The translations under genes were made by a program, and so were the position numbers. Shown in pieces: positions 1-8,484 of a DNA stretch of 64,000 nt. The stretch's first letter is position 1. Each line of letters starts with the position of its first letter. Where the stretch lies: assembly GCF_900113285.1 (NCBI RefSeq), contig NZ_FOOT01000003.1:248001-312000 (forward strand), read 5' to 3'. A model generated the notes under the pieces. That model was not told where the DNA came from and did not search any database. It saw only the letters and a program-made list of their open reading frames with translations. The stretch comes from Pontibacter chinhatensis. Lineage in GTDB: Bacteria > Bacteroidota > Bacteroidia > Cytophagales > Hymenobacteraceae.

Positions 1-449
1 AGGGGCTGGCCGTGCTAAGCGAGTGGCTGGTAGGTGGCCTGGACCAAGCCCGGATGCGCACCCTTGCAGCGCGCGTGGTGGCTGTGTACCACCTGACCAA
101 AGGCTGCAGCTTTACCGACAACTTCCGGCGGCTGAAGGAGGAGTACCATTTTGACGACGAAGCGGCCTGGAACGTGGCCATGCGCGTGCACCGCGGCGGC
201 GGCCTCACCAAGGATGCAGTCTACCTGCGCGGCCTGGTGCACCTGCTCGCGTACCTGAAGGCTGGAAACGAGCTGGAGCCACTGCTTATCGGCAAAATCC
301 GGCAGGACTACATCCCCATCGTGCAGGAGCTCATCTACCGCCGGGTGCTGCGCCCCATGCCCCTGCGGCCGCGCTACCTCCTCGACCCGCAGCTCCAACC
401 CAAGCTCGAACAACTAAAAGCCGGCATTTCAGTATTTAACCTACTGTAA
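1..449 (+). CDS. DUF1704 (QEGLA-motif) family protein, C-terminal part
   Basis: The reading frame is open to the left edge. Bases 3-11 read Gly-Leu-Ala and the cut codon before them ends in AG, as GAG (Glu) would, so the window starts inside the QEGLA motif that names the family (flavohemoglobin expression-modulating QEGLA motif protein, COG3930). About 149 residues of the C-terminal, mostly helical part remain, ending with a TAA. A GTG at base 12 is an internal codon and not a start. As I recall, the eukaryotic members (MATCAP/KIAA0895L) are zinc tyrosine carboxypeptidases, with the HExxH motif upstream of QEGLA, so a metallopeptidase activity is possible. The HExxH would lie outside this window. 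The next gene begins 38 bp downstream on the same strand and encodes an ATP-grasp ligase, a pairing that suggests a joint role. Confidence 0.85.
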   Translation, partial: GLAVLSEWLVGGLDQARMRTLAARVVAVYHLTKGCSFTDNFRRLKEEYHFDDEAAWNVAMRVHRGGGLTKDAVYLRGLVHLLAYLKAGNELEPLLIGKIRQDYIPIVQELIYRRVLRPMPLRPRYLLDPQLQPKLEQLKAGISVFNLL

Positions 450-487
450 TCTTCCGACCAGTTCAATCAACATTCATTATCACCCAC

Positions 488-1537
488 ATGACAATAGGAT
501 TTGTAGTAAACAACATAGAGACGGAGAAGCCGCAGTACTCCACCATTTTCCTGGCGCAGCGCATGCACAACAAAGGACACCAGGTATACCTGATGGGCGT
601 AGGCGACCTGGCCTACTACCCCGACGGCTACATGGGCGCCGAGGCCGTGCACGCCGACCCAAACCACAAGTATAAATCGCCGGCCACGTACCTGGAGGCC
701 ATCCAGGGCGAGAAAGCCCGGAAAGTACGCGTCACGGCTCCGGAGCTGGATGTGCTCATGCTCCGCAACGACCCCTCTTCGGAAGGAGAAGGGCGCGCCT
801 GGGCCCAGAGCGCCGGCATCATTTTCGGGCAGCTGGCCCTGCGCCACGGCGTCATCGTGCTCAACGACCCGACCAAACTCTCCGACGCGGTGAACAAGAT
901 GTACTTTCAGCACTTTCCGGAGGAGGTGCGGCCGCACACGCTCATCACCCGCGACAAGAACGAGATACGGGAGTTTTTTGAGGCGCAGAAGAACAACATC
1001 ATCCTCAAGCCGCTGCAGGGCTCCGGCGGCTCGGGCGTGTTCCTCGTGAAGAAGAACGACACCACCAACCTGAACCAGATTGTGGAAGCCATCAGCCGCG
1101 ACGGCTACGTGATTGCCCAGGAGTACCTGCCCCAGGCCGTGGAAGGCGATGTGCGCCTGATTGTAGTGAACGGGGAGGCGCTGCAGTACAAAGGAAAGTA
1201 CTGCGCCATTCACCGCGTTACGGGCAAGGACGATATCCGCAGCAACATACACGCCGGTGGTTCCTCGCGGGCAGCCAAGATCACCCAACCCATGCTGGAC
1301 CTGGTGGAGCTCGTAAGGCCCAAGCTGATACAGGACGGGATGTTTCTGGTGGGGCTCGACATAGTGGGCGACAAGCTGATGGAGATAAACGTGTTTAGCC
1401 CCGGCGGCCTGGTGAATGCCAGCGAACTGGAAGGGGTGGACTTCTCAGAGCCGATTATAGCGGCCCTGGAGCGAAAGGTGCACTACAAGAAAACCTACGA
1501 TACCCAGATAAGCAACAAGACCGTGGCGATGATCTAG
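488..1537 (+). CDS. GshB-like ATP-grasp ligase (glutathione synthetase family)
   Basis: A 349-residue ATP-grasp enzyme of the prokaryotic glutathione synthetase type. The N-terminal part (about 1-125) fits the preATP-grasp/substrate domain. ATP-binding features are the glycine-rich loop KPLQGSGGSGVF at 174-185, EYLP at 212-215, GDVR at 220-223 and GLDIVGD at 289-295. Metal-binding EINVFSPGGL at 299-308 corresponds to EINVTSP in E. coli GshB. Substrate-loop residues differ from E. coli (SPGGL in place of SPTCI), and no gshA is nearby. Many Bacteroidota do not make glutathione, so the acceptor may be another peptide or amino acid. It probably forms an operon with the DUF1704 gene upstream. A strong intrinsic terminator follows. 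ATP-grasp ligase is certain; glutathione as product is not. Confidence 0.85.
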   Translation: MTIGFVVNNIETEKPQYSTIFLAQRMHNKGHQVYLMGVGDLAYYPDGYMGAEAVHADPNHKYKSPATYLEAIQGEKARKVRVTAPELDVLMLRNDPSSEGEGRAWAQSAGIIFGQLALRHGVIVLNDPTKLSDAVNKMYFQHFPEEVRPHTLITRDKNEIREFFEAQKNNIILKPLQGSGGSGVFLVKKNDTTNLNQIVEAISRDGYVIAQEYLPQAVEGDVRLIVVNGEALQYKGKYCAIHRVTGKDDIRSNIHAGGSSRAAKITQPMLDLVELVRPKLIQDGMFLVGLDIVGDKLMEINVFSPGGLVNASELEGVDFSEPIIAALERKVHYKKTYDTQISNKTVAMI

Positions 1538-1563
1538 CGCACCTACAGGTGCTATACTTTAAA

Positions 1564-1588
1564 AGCAGGAGGCAACTCCTGCTTTTTT
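1564..1588 (+). terminator. Intrinsic terminator after the ATP-grasp gene
   Basis: An 8-bp perfect stem (AGCAGGAG with CTCCTGCT) around a GCAA loop, followed by six T residues, 26 bp after the ATP-grasp stop codon. Confidence 0.85.
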
Positions 1589-1775
1589 ATTTTCCGGACA
1601 CAGGCATGCATACTTCAGCCCATGTTATAACGTTATTTAACCAGAGCATCCTTTAGCTTGTGCCGCTTCTTATTTTATTGGAAGCGCCTCCAAACTATAA
1701 ATAACTGTGCTTTAGACACTTATTGGGATTAAGAGGAGAGAATAGCGAATTTGGAAAAATCTTTTCTGATTTTCC

Positions 1776-1806
1776 TTTTGAAAGAAGAAATTAAGGGGTA
1801 ATTTTG
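1776..1806 (+). promoter_or_regulatory. Bacteroidetes-type promoter for a possible small RNA
   Basis: TTTTG at 1776-1780 and TAATTTTG (TAnnTTTG) at 1799-1806 are separated by 18 bp. This matches the -33/-7 pattern known for Bacteroidetes housekeeping sigma factors. It points rightward into a gene-free stretch that ends in a hairpin with a T-rich tail. Confidence 0.5.
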
Positions 1807-1812
1807 CACCCG

Positions 1813-2062
1813 AATTGAGAGGGGTACTTTACCGGAGGGCTAATATAGTATAACATATACTTACCATACAAGCCTTGTTGCGATTTTTTTTCTAAAAATT
1901 TTTGATGCCGCAACATCAATTCAAGAGGCAGCAAACATTAATAGCAGAGCCTCCACTTAAAGAGACGTTTGTACACAAAAGATAAGGTTAGATAAAGTTT
2001 AGATTAGTTTAGTTTGTTTTAAGGTGAGAGAAAGCCCCGTCATTAAATGGCGGGGCTTTTCT
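1813..2062 (+). ncRNA. Candidate small RNA of about 250 nt, family unknown
   Basis: The stretch lies between a good Bacteroidetes promoter and a GC-rich terminator hairpin and has no open reading frame. It contains an internal hairpin with arms GTTGCG (near 1878) and CGCAAC (near 1910) enclosing an A/T-rich segment, and an A/T-rich 3' part with repeated TTAGAT/TTAG units before the terminator. I do not recognise it as RNase P RNA, tmRNA or SRP RNA. A 6S-like RNA is possible but unproven. The limits are inferred from promoter and terminator only. Confidence 0.35.
2031..2060. terminator. Bidirectional terminator hairpin
   Basis: AAAGCCCCG (2031-2039) pairs with CGGGGCTTT (2051-2059), with short T tracts on both sides. 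It can end the possible small RNA on the plus strand and the membrane-protein gene that ends at 2082 on the minus strand. Confidence 0.75.
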
Positions 2063-2081
2063 CATTTTATACTTTATACTG

Positions 2082-2540
2082 CTATACTTCGCCCTGCACC
2101 AGCAGCCAGCCTGCCAGCACAGCCAGCGGCAGAACGGCCAGCACCAGCTTCAGCACCACGCCCGGCGCCGCCGTGCCCGAGCGCCAGGAGCCCTTGCTGA
2201 AAGTATAGCGGCTGCTCACCACTAGCGAGAAGAGCACCAGCACCGCCAACAGGATATGCAGGATCTGCAGCACCTGGGGCACCTCAGCGCCGGCGGCCCA
2301 CACCCGCATACCCACGCGCACCAGCCACGGCACCATGGCCAGCGAGCACAGCAGGGCCAACAGCGTGCCCACCTTAATCCGGAACAACGTAATCCAGGAG
2401 GCCACCCCAAATAGCGTCACCCCCGCCAGCAGAGCCGTATCGGAGTAAACATTGTGCTGAGCCGATACATAGCCCCTGAAAAAAAGTATAACCGTTGCCA
2501 TGGCAACGCCCGTGAGAAAGTATAGCAGATACCGCGTCAT
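2082..2540 (-). CDS. Small multi-pass membrane protein, function unknown
   Basis: A 152-residue hydrophobic protein with about five membrane segments (roughly 3-22, 36-55, 57-78, 90-108 and 127-148) joined by short loops. No catalytic motif or family signature is visible. The start ATG is preceded by only 64 bp of spacer from the DUF3857 gene upstream on the same strand, so the two are probably co-transcribed. A link to the DUF3857/DUF2569 membrane protein is inferred from position only. Confidence 0.7.
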   Translation of the reverse strand: MTRYLLYFLTGVAMATVILFFRGYVSAQHNVYSDTALLAGVTLFGVASWITLFRIKVGTLLALLCSLAMVPWLVRVGMRVWAAGAEVPQVLQILHILLAVLVLFSLVVSSRYTFSKGSWRSGTAAPGVVLKLVLAVLPLAVLAGWLLVQGEV

Positions 2541-2604
2541 ATTAGGGTATCATACTTTAAAAAGGCCTTTTCGGATACCGGAAGTTCTGCTACGCTATAC
2601 TTTC

Positions 2605-5238
2605 TTATATCTGTACTTCCTCTTCTGCCGCGGGCTGCTCCTCTGCCAGATCGTGTTCAGGCGCATGGAGGCGCTCCACAAACGTGCATTTCACCCGAGA
2701 AGACATCAGGAAGTATGGAATCCAGATACAAGCGCCCACCAGGGACCGGAACAAAGCAGAGCCGATGTTGCCGCCCGGCAGGCTGATAGAAAACGCATAG
2801 ACAACCAATAGCTCGAACAGCACAAAACCCAAGGCACTTCCATAGAACACAACCATCAGCCTTGGCACGCTGGTGCGGCGTTTGAGGTAGAGCGTTAGCA
2901 GGAGCACGTTAAACACCAGGAAGGCGATGTTCATCACAAACTCCAGGAAAAGCAGGCCTGCCAGCGCAGGCGAGTAGGCCCCGGATCCGGTATCCAACAG
3001 GCCCTGCCACAGGTTGCCGTTCAGGAATCCGCTCGTCAGGAAAGTGGATAAGATGCCTAGCGGGGAGAGAATCAACCCGATCAATGGTGCGATAACCCAG
3101 CCCCCTATCCTCTCGGCATCGTAGTCCGACACATCGGCCAGCGGCTCCGGATCCCAGAAGTATAGCTTGTAGGCGGCAAATCCAAAAATACCCAGCAGCA
3201 GCACCATGGCCAAAACCATCCCCCAGCTCACTTTAAAGTTGCTCACGCTCTCCACGAAGCCTTTGTTATAGGTAAGGCCGTAGGTGATGTTGTCGAGCAT
3301 GGCCTTTTGGTTGCGCAGGTAAGTGGGCGTAGCCTCGGCGGTGACATGGTCTACCTTGGTCTGGTACATCATGTCGATATCCAGCTCGGTGCCGTTGGGG
3401 CTATAGGTAATCTTCTTCGTGAACAGGAAAGCGTCATCGTCTATCCGCTGCGTGGCGTTATCCACCGGCCAGGCCTGTGGCAGCAGCACCCGTATACTTA
3501 GCTCCACGTGCACGGGGTGCCCCAGCGCCATCGGCATGGTGCGCTTGCTGCTCTGCAGCTGGTTGATGTAACCCGTGATGGCCAGGGGCGAGAACCAGCC
3601 TTCCAGCACCTGGTCGTTTTTATGCTGCGGCTGCCAGAAACCCGGAATTTTATATTTCTCTACTACGATAAACTTGTTGGCGTACTCGTAGTCTTCTACA
3701 ACCGGGTCTGCGGCTGTCTCAATTTCGGGGTAGATGTTGGCGTAGAAGTCGAGGTAATTCTTCTTGATGTCCTGGATGCTGGTAGTGGCAAAGCTGCTTC
3801 GCTGGCGGTCGGCATCGGCTCCGGTGTACTCGGTGCGCACCTCCAGCACCACATCCTCCTCTATACTTTGGATATAGTAAATCTCACGCACTTTTACAGT
3901 AGGCGCCTTCGCTACAGGCTGCTCCACAGGAGTAAGCGCCTTTGCCCCCGGCTCCAGCACCAGCGCCTGGCCGTAGGGCGGCAGGTAGGTGCTGGCAAAA
4001 TCGCCGCGCTGCTTGCTTAGGGTGGCATCGTACCAGAAGTGCGCCCCGCCCAGCATCTCTACCCGCACAATGCAGTGGTTGAAGGCAAACGGAGAGGCAG
4101 GCAAATCCTGAATGTGGCCCTGCAGCGTGGTGTTCACCAGCGCCGGATTTGCCTTAATGTTCATCTGGCCCAGCATGTACACCAGCAGCAGCGCCTTGTC
4201 TTTGCAGTCGCCGAAGCGGCTTTGGAACACCTCGTTTGGTTGGCGTGGCTTAAAGCCTCCTATGCCCGCTTCAAAGCCCAAGTAACGCACCTCGTCCTGC
4301 ACCACCCGCAGCGCAGCTATTACGCGCCCCTCGTCGCTGCCAGCCACTGCCTTGATGCTGTCTATCTTCGCCTGAAGCCCCTTGCCTGGCTTTTCCTTCA
4401 CCTCATAGAGCGGGAGCGCCCACGTGGCCACCTCCTGCCAGTTTTCGTACTCCGACACATACACGCCAGGATAAGGGTCGTACCAAGCAGGGATGTTGTT
4501 GTCTACGTGGGTGGCGGGCAGGTCTTTCAGGTGCCAGGTATAGGTTTTGGCTCCGTTAGCAGAGGTAACGGAGGGCTTGGGCGCGTCGCGGTGGTACTTA
4601 AAGTGCAGCTTTCGGGCCTGGGGTACGATGATGTTCACCAGCATTTCATCCACCGGGTCGTACTGCTGCAGGTTAAAAGAGGTAAAAAACTTGCCGTCGA
4701 ACACGGGATTGCGCCCTTTCAACGTATAGGCATAGTCTACCACGTCCCCCACCCTAATGTCGTCCAGCACCAGGATAGCTGTCAGGCTCTCATCGTAGAT
4801 GCCCGCATCCATACCTGCCTCGCGCTGGATAACCTTTACTTTGCTCAGGTCGAGCTTGTCAATCGCCTTGCCGTTGCGCCAGACCTGCACCCGATGCAGC
4901 TGCAGCTGCTCGAAACTCGGGTCAAAGCTCAGCCTGATTTCGGAGGAGTACTGCACACCCTCTTCAGTCAGGAGTTTATAGGTGTTCTGGCGGTATACTT
5001 CCTCCCGCTCCACCTCGTGCTGCAGGCTCAGAAGCAGGTAGTGAAAGCCACCGTTCACATCGTTAGAAGTGATGCTGGTAGCGTTGCGCAAGGGTAGTTT
5101 CATCACCCAGCCTGGCTCGGGAGTAACAGACACGCCTTTGGGAGCGGCCACGGCAGCGCTTTGCCACAGGCAGCATACAAGCAGCAGCAGCAGTGTAAGG
5201 GCTCTGTTAAGTTTGTTTTCTTTGTAGAAGTGCGTCAT
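2605..5238 (-). CDS. DUF3857 / transglutaminase-like / DUF2569 membrane protein
   Basis: 877 residues. A signal peptide (about 1-32, cleavage near AVAA) leads to a periplasmic DUF3857 domain (about 60-240). A transglutaminase-like domain (about 285-410) follows, with the expected catalytic Cys345 in RFGDCKDKA, then a His in FNHCIV and an Asp in WYDATL. A beta-rich linker comes next, then one membrane segment and a C-terminal four-helix DUF2569-like region with an acidic tail. DUF3857-transglutaminase proteins are common in Bacteroidetes and are thought to act on periplasmic proteins or peptides. The physiological substrate is not known. The fused DUF2569 membrane part is seen directly in the hydrophobic pattern. 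Confidence 0.88.
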   Translation of the reverse strand: MTHFYKENKLNRALTLLLLLVCCLWQSAAVAAPKGVSVTPEPGWVMKLPLRNATSITSNDVNGGFHYLLLSLQHEVEREEVYRQNTYKLLTEEGVQYSSEIRLSFDPSFEQLQLHRVQVWRNGKAIDKLDLSKVKVIQREAGMDAGIYDESLTAILVLDDIRVGDVVDYAYTLKGRNPVFDGKFFTSFNLQQYDPVDEMLVNIIVPQARKLHFKYHRDAPKPSVTSANGAKTYTWHLKDLPATHVDNNIPAWYDPYPGVYVSEYENWQEVATWALPLYEVKEKPGKGLQAKIDSIKAVAGSDEGRVIAALRVVQDEVRYLGFEAGIGGFKPRQPNEVFQSRFGDCKDKALLLVYMLGQMNIKANPALVNTTLQGHIQDLPASPFAFNHCIVRVEMLGGAHFWYDATLSKQRGDFASTYLPPYGQALVLEPGAKALTPVEQPVAKAPTVKVREIYYIQSIEEDVVLEVRTEYTGADADRQRSSFATTSIQDIKKNYLDFYANIYPEIETAADPVVEDYEYANKFIVVEKYKIPGFWQPQHKNDQVLEGWFSPLAITGYINQLQSSKRTMPMALGHPVHVELSIRVLLPQAWPVDNATQRIDDDAFLFTKKITYSPNGTELDIDMMYQTKVDHVTAEATPTYLRNQKAMLDNITYGLTYNKGFVESVSNFKVSWGMVLAMVLLLGIFGFAAYKLYFWDPEPLADVSDYDAERIGGWVIAPLIGLILSPLGILSTFLTSGFLNGNLWQGLLDTGSGAYSPALAGLLFLEFVMNIAFLVFNVLLLTLYLKRRTSVPRLMVVFYGSALGFVLFELLVVYAFSISLPGGNIGSALFRSLVGACIWIPYFLMSSRVKCTFVERLHAPEHDLAEEQPAAEEEVQI

Positions 5239-5388
5239 ATAGTGCTAAGGTTTAATAATTTGCGCGTTAAATATAGTACAATTTATGTTATAGGATAAAG
5301 CTGCTAAGTGAAAAACGATGTCCCAAGGTGAGGCCCGCTTAAACAATTCCCGCTGCTGCCTGTATAGTTATATGGCCCAGCCCAAAGT

Positions 5389-7245
5389 ATGCCTATGGAT
5401 AAAGAGCGAAAAGGAACGAGAGACACGACAAACCAACAAGATAAAAAAAGCCTGCGCGAGCAGGTGGGTGCGCTGAAGAACCTGCCCAAGTTCTTCCGGC
5501 TAATCTGGGAGACGAGCCCTGGCCTGACGATTGCCAACCTGCTGCTACGCCTGGTGAAGTCCGCCCTGCCGCTGGCCATGCTGTACGTGGGCAAGCTTAT
5601 TATTGACGAGGTCATCCACCTGATTGACGTGACAGGAGAGCGGAACCTGACCTACCTCTGGACGCTGGTGGCGCTGGAACTGGGCCTGGCCGTGGTTTCA
5701 GATTTGATTAACCGGGGCATTACGCTGGTGGATAGCCTGCTGGGCGACTTGTTCTCGAACCGCACCTCAGTGGTGTTGATTGAACACGCCGCCAAGCTGG
5801 ACCTGGCACAGTTTGAGGACGCCACCTTTTACGACAAGTTGGAGCGGGCGCGGCGGCAGACGGTCACGCGGGTGGTGCTCATGTCGCAGGTGCTCTCGCA
5901 GCTGCAGGATATCGTGACGATTGGCTTTCTGGCGGTGGGTTTGATTGCGTTTAACCCCTGGCTCATCCTTATACTTCTGATAGCGGTAATCCCTTCGTTC
6001 CTGGGCGAGACGCACTTTAACGAGCGCAGCTACTCCCTTTCCCGCTCCTGGACACCCGAGCGCCGCGAGCTGGACTACCTGCGCTACATCGGCGCTTCCG
6101 ACGAAACGGCCAAGGAGATAAAGACCTTCAACCTCTCGGGCTTTCTGGCAAAGCGCTTCAAGGAGTTGTCAGACAAGTATTACCTGCTCAACAAGAACCT
6201 CACTATCCGGCGGGCGGTTTGGGGCAGTGCCCTCTCCGCGCTGGGTACTCTGGCATACTACGGAGCCTACATTTTTATACTTTCCGCCACCGTAGCGGGT
6301 ACCATTACGGTGGGTAGCCTCACCTTTCTGGCCGGCTCGTTCAGCAACATGCGGGGCCTGCTGCAGGGCATCATGACCCGTTTCTCCCAGATAGCTGAGA
6401 GCGCTTTATACTTGCAGGATTTGTTCGATTTCCTGGAGCTGCAGCCGCAGATAATGCCGCCTGCCAACCCGCTGCCCGTACCCCGGCCCATCCAGCAGGG
6501 TTTTACGTTTGAGGGCGTCGGCTTCAAGTACCACAACTCCGAGAAATGGGCGGTACGGCACCTGTCGTTCCATTTAAGGGCTGGCGAGAAACTGGCTTTG
6601 GTGGGCGAGAACGGGGCCGGTAAAACGACGCTGGTCAAGTTGCTGGCCCGCCTGTACGAGCCCACCGAGGGGCGTATACTTTTAGATGGAATAGACCTGC
6701 GCGAGTATGACCTGAACGACTTGCGCCACCAGGTGGGCATCATTTTCCAGGATTACGTGCGCTTCCAGATGACGGCCTCCGACAACATCGCTATTGGCCA
6801 GATCAGCAACATAGGAGACAAGGAGCGTATCCAGGGATCTGCCCAAAAGAGCCTGGCCGATTTGGTGATCCAGCGCCTGCCGGACAAGTATGACCAAGTG
6901 TTGGGCAAGCGCTTTAACAAAGGCGTGGAGCTGTCGGGAGGCGAGTGGCAGAAGGTGGCCCTGGCCCGCGCCTACATGCGCGACGCGCAGCTGCTTATCC
7001 TCGACGAACCCACTTCCGCCCTGGATGCCCGCGCCGAGCACGAGGTGTTCCTGCGCTTCTCGGAGCTCATAGAGGGACGCACTGCCGTGCTCATCTCCCA
7101 CCGCTTCTCCACCGTGCGCATGGCCGACCGGATTCTGTTTCTGGAGCAGGGGCAGCTAAAAGAACTGGGCTCGCATGAGGAACTGCTGGCGCAGAACGGC
7201 AAGTATGCCGAGCTGTTCCACCTGCAGGCGAAGGGGTATTTGTAA
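5389..7245 (+). CDS. ABC exporter, fused permease and ATPase
   Basis: A 618-residue half-transporter. A hydrophilic leader (about 1-40) is followed by a six-helix membrane domain (about 45-330) and a nucleotide-binding domain. The latter has Walker A GENGAGKTT near 405, signature LSGGEWQ near 515, Walker B LLILDEP near 535 and an H-loop ISHRFS. The architecture is that of MsbA/HlyB-type exporters without a peptidase domain; the substrate cannot be read from sequence. The start could be the third codon (5395), also Met. The last 55 codons are found again, in decayed form, about 1.1 kb downstream (8311-8480). It is transcribed divergently from the DUF3857 gene. Confidence 0.9.
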   Translation: MPMDKERKGTRDTTNQQDKKSLREQVGALKNLPKFFRLIWETSPGLTIANLLLRLVKSALPLAMLYVGKLIIDEVIHLIDVTGERNLTYLWTLVALELGLAVVSDLINRGITLVDSLLGDLFSNRTSVVLIEHAAKLDLAQFEDATFYDKLERARRQTVTRVVLMSQVLSQLQDIVTIGFLAVGLIAFNPWLILILLIAVIPSFLGETHFNERSYSLSRSWTPERRELDYLRYIGASDETAKEIKTFNLSGFLAKRFKELSDKYYLLNKNLTIRRAVWGSALSALGTLAYYGAYIFILSATVAGTITVGSLTFLAGSFSNMRGLLQGIMTRFSQIAESALYLQDLFDFLELQPQIMPPANPLPVPRPIQQGFTFEGVGFKYHNSEKWAVRHLSFHLRAGEKLALVGENGAGKTTLVKLLARLYEPTEGRILLDGIDLREYDLNDLRHQVGIIFQDYVRFQMTASDNIAIGQISNIGDKERIQGSAQKSLADLVIQRLPDKYDQVLGKRFNKGVELSGGEWQKVALARAYMRDAQLLILDEPTSALDARAEHEVFLRFSELIEGRTAVLISHRFSTVRMADRILFLEQGQLKELGSHEELLAQNGKYAELFHLQAKGYL

Positions 7246-7305
7246 GCTGGCTATACTTTGAGCTAAACGTAATTTGCTGTCTGGTTAGAACTTTGCCCCA
7301 CCCGG

Positions 7306-8145
7306 CTAATCCAGCTCCCTGATTTCCACCTTGCGGAAGTCGATGGCCTGGCCTTCGCTCTGCAAGGCAATAAACCCTTCGCTAAGTAACTTACCGTCCT
7401 GCTTTATGGCCGGGTCGAAGTTATTGACCACACCGCCGCCAATCTGGGGCTGGGTGTACTGCAGCACCGTATCGCCGTTGATGATGTGTTTTACCAGCGA
7501 ATCCCCCAGTACGATAAGCTCTGCCCGCACCCACTCGTTTATGCCATAGGTTTTGGAACTGGAGTTGATGCAATGCACGGGGGCTATCTCTCCTTCAAAC
7601 ACCACTTCGGTGCCTGGCGAGCACATATTGCCCGTGGGGCGCGGCTTGCCATCTTCGAGTGCCGCTAGAAACTGCATCTCCACCGAAATGGGCCAGTCCT
7701 GCTCTCGCGGCATGGTTCTCGGGTCCTGGGAGTGGAACATGACGCCGCTGTTTCTTTTCGTGTACCCAGGAGCATCTTCCTGCCATTCATCCACAAAGCG
7801 GTACTCTACCACCAGGTGGTAACGGGAAAACGGTTGCTTGTAATACAGGTGCCCGAACTGGTCGTTAAAGTCCCCATACTGGTCGTAGCGCACTTTCAGT
7901 ATCCCATCCTCTACCCTGAAGGTATTGCCGAAGTTCTCTCCCACCTCGTGGTGATGGATCTTCACAATCCAGTCGTCCATGTCCTTCCCGTTGAAAAGAG
8001 ACACCCATTCCGCTTTCTTTTCTCTCTCTATGGTGTCAGTATTTGCCTGTTCTGGTGCTGAAGGTGTACAGGCCAGCAGCATGAAAGGGAAAACCCACAT
8101 AATCCGGATTGCCGTGCGTTTCCAAAGGGTGATTTCTTTTGACAT
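7306..8145 (-). CDS. DUF1080 lipoprotein (3-keto-disaccharide hydrolase family)
   Basis: 279 residues with an N-terminal hydrophobic stretch and a lipobox ending at Cys26 (MLLAC), so probably a lipoprotein. The rest is a single DUF1080 domain, a concanavalin-like jelly roll related to family GH16. It includes the typical openings SLFNGKDMDDW and NSGVMFHSQDP, and DFRKVEIREL at the end. Some members of this family hydrolyse 3-keto-glycosides. No partner dehydrogenase lies next to it, so the substrate is open. It sits between the intact ABC gene and a decayed copy of that gene's 3' end. Confidence 0.85.
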   Translation of the reverse strand: MSKEITLWKRTAIRIMWVFPFMLLACTPSAPEQANTDTIEREKKAEWVSLFNGKDMDDWIVKIHHHEVGENFGNTFRVEDGILKVRYDQYGDFNDQFGHLYYKQPFSRYHLVVEYRFVDEWQEDAPGYTKRNSGVMFHSQDPRTMPREQDWPISVEMQFLAALEDGKPRPTGNMCSPGTEVVFEGEIAPVHCINSSSKTYGINEWVRAELIVLGDSLVKHIINGDTVLQYTQPQIGGGVVNNFDPAIKQDGKLLSEGFIALQSEGQAIDFRKVEIRELD

Positions 8146-8310
8146 GGTAATAAGGGTGGAAGAAAGTATGACGTAAACAATGGCTTGCTGATTACTCGCA
8201 GCAAAGGCCCTGAATCTGCTAATATAGGTAGCTTCTGTTAAATCAGCCCTATTACCTACCTAACACCTTCTCTAAGTGGAATCTTCTCTTCCAGGAAGAT
8301 AAGAAGTATG

Positions 8311-8480
8311 GAAAGGCCGCGATGCCGTGCTCATCTCCCACCACTCTTCTGTGCATGGCCTACCGGATTCTGTCTCTGGAGCAGGAACAGCTAAAGGAAC
8401 TAGGCTCGCATGAGGAGTTGCTGGGGCAAAACGGCAAGTATAACGGGTTGTGCCAACTGCAGGCGAAGGGGCAGCTGTAA
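8311..8480 (+). pseudogene. Decayed duplicate of the 3' end of the ABC exporter gene
   Basis: These 170 bases align over their whole length with the last 170-175 bases of the ABC exporter gene (about 7070-7245). Shared runs include the segments for the H-loop (GTGCTCATCTCCCACC), for GSHEELL and for QNGKY, and the same TAA stop position. A few missing bases around 8350 shift the frame and the 5' nine tenths of the gene are absent. It is the remnant of a second ABC gene or of a partial duplication. Confidence 0.85.
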
Positions 8481-8484
8481 GATG

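Noticed and set aside
4039..5097. Open frame of 352 codons opposite the DUF3857 gene
   Set aside because: Antisense to a gene with a complete signal peptide and catalytic triad; the composition is that of a shadow frame.
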